DNA of 13,468 bases from Spirochaetaceae bacterium (GTDB taxonomy: Bacteria > Spirochaetota > Spirochaetia > Treponematales > Breznakiellaceae), in NCBI GenBank assembly GCA_031290205.1, contig JAITNZ010000218.1, positions 1 to 13,468 on the forward strand. Reading direction: 5' to 3'. Position numbers and translations under genes: made by a program. The notes beneath the pieces were generated by a model. It was not told the DNA's origin. It saw only the letters and a list, made by a program, of their open reading frames with translations, and made no database searches. Shown here in pieces: positions 13,077 through 13,468 of the stretch (positions are counted from its first letter, which is position 1; every line of letters starts with the position of its first letter).

Positions 13077-13468
13077 GCGCCTCCCGCACTTATGCAGCCC
13101 CCGCTATTTTAATCGCGGGGTCGGGCGGGGCGGAAAGGCTCATCAGAAAACAGGCGCCCATTTCCTAAGCAAGTACGTTTCCTCGTCGGACGCATTTTCC
13201 GCCACTTAGGAAACGCATCAACGAGTGTCGGCGGTAGCCGACTAAATTCGTTTACCAGCGAATTTTTCTGATGAGCCTTCCCGCCCCGCCCGCGACGTCA
13301 GGATTTTTTTCCCCAACAACCTAAGCGAGTGAGGGCTTCCCGGACGAAGGGGGAAAATAGGAAGAAGAAAGGGAGGAGGGGGAAGTATCCCCCTACGCTC
13401 CAGCCCCGCATTGCGGGTCTTCCGCTACCCTCTCTGCGGGGGAGTGCCCCCGCAACGCCCCCCACGGC
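13077..13468 (+). repeat. ~400-bp structured repeat, copy 2 (cut by the window end)
   Basis: Same order of elements as copy 1. There is a 10-bp stem hairpin (13099-13120), the 29-bp inverted repeat (13122-13150 with 13264-13292, one mismatch), identical blocks 13135-13213 and 13226-13298, a linker without the minisatellite, a CCCGC/GCGGG nested hairpin near 13403-13418, and the GC hairpin TGCGGGGG/CCCCCGCA (13435-13454). It starts immediately after mnmE, so the first hairpin could serve as its transcription end. No gene is seen in this 397-bp stretch. Confidence 0.85.

Overview
The window looks like chromosomal DNA from a spirochaete, most likely a Treponema-type organism with roughly balanced GC, such as the gut or termite-gut treponemes. 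The basis is the gene mix: several spirochaete-style lipoproteins with relaxed lipoboxes (FVSC, LVSC, LAGC, LLAC), an IPT/TIG plus transglutaminase-like lipoprotein, an FG-GAP-like membrane protein resembling the treponemal pallilysin-related group, an archaeal-type UMP kinase-like protein, and an MnmE with a diverged N-terminus. This is family-level recognition by eye, not a database result.

Left part (1-4362, all minus strand, read right to left): an LPP20-like lipoprotein (3772-4362), a second LPP20-like lipoprotein (2754-3596), a 54-codon mini-lipoprotein (2511-2675), a large exported LPP20-like protein (1130-2425) and a YitT-family membrane protein (207-1082). The mini-lipoprotein and the large protein share a peptide module. 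This is an envelope lipoprotein cluster, probably transcribed in one direction, though the gaps (47-175 bp) hold inverted repeats that could break it into units.

Middle part (5004-9617, minus strand): a tight four-gene operon runs IPT/transglutaminase-like lipoprotein, UMP kinase-like protein, FG-GAP-like membrane protein, then undecaprenyl-diphosphatase UppP. Its junctions are TAA|ATG, a 1-bp gap and an 8-bp gap. A G10 homopolymer sits across the kinase/FG-GAP junction and serves as the only Shine-Dalgarno-like sequence for the second gene. The operon's first gene has a promoter-like pair placed so that the transcript would begin at the start codon (leaderless).

Right part (9769-13071, plus strand): an uncharacterised 633-aa protein is followed with no gap by mnmE, the tRNA U34-modifying GTPase.

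Non-coding content: a roughly 400-bp structured repeat occurs at 4469-4886 and 13077-13468, and its 3' end recurs at 1-45. It carries a 29-bp inverted repeat enclosing further hairpins, and several stems keep pairing despite base changes. A second, 40-bp hairpin repeat occurs three times (2471, 2717, 9697); two copies overlap stop codons of lipoprotein genes. No tRNA, rRNA, CRISPR array, insertion sequence or transposase gene was seen.
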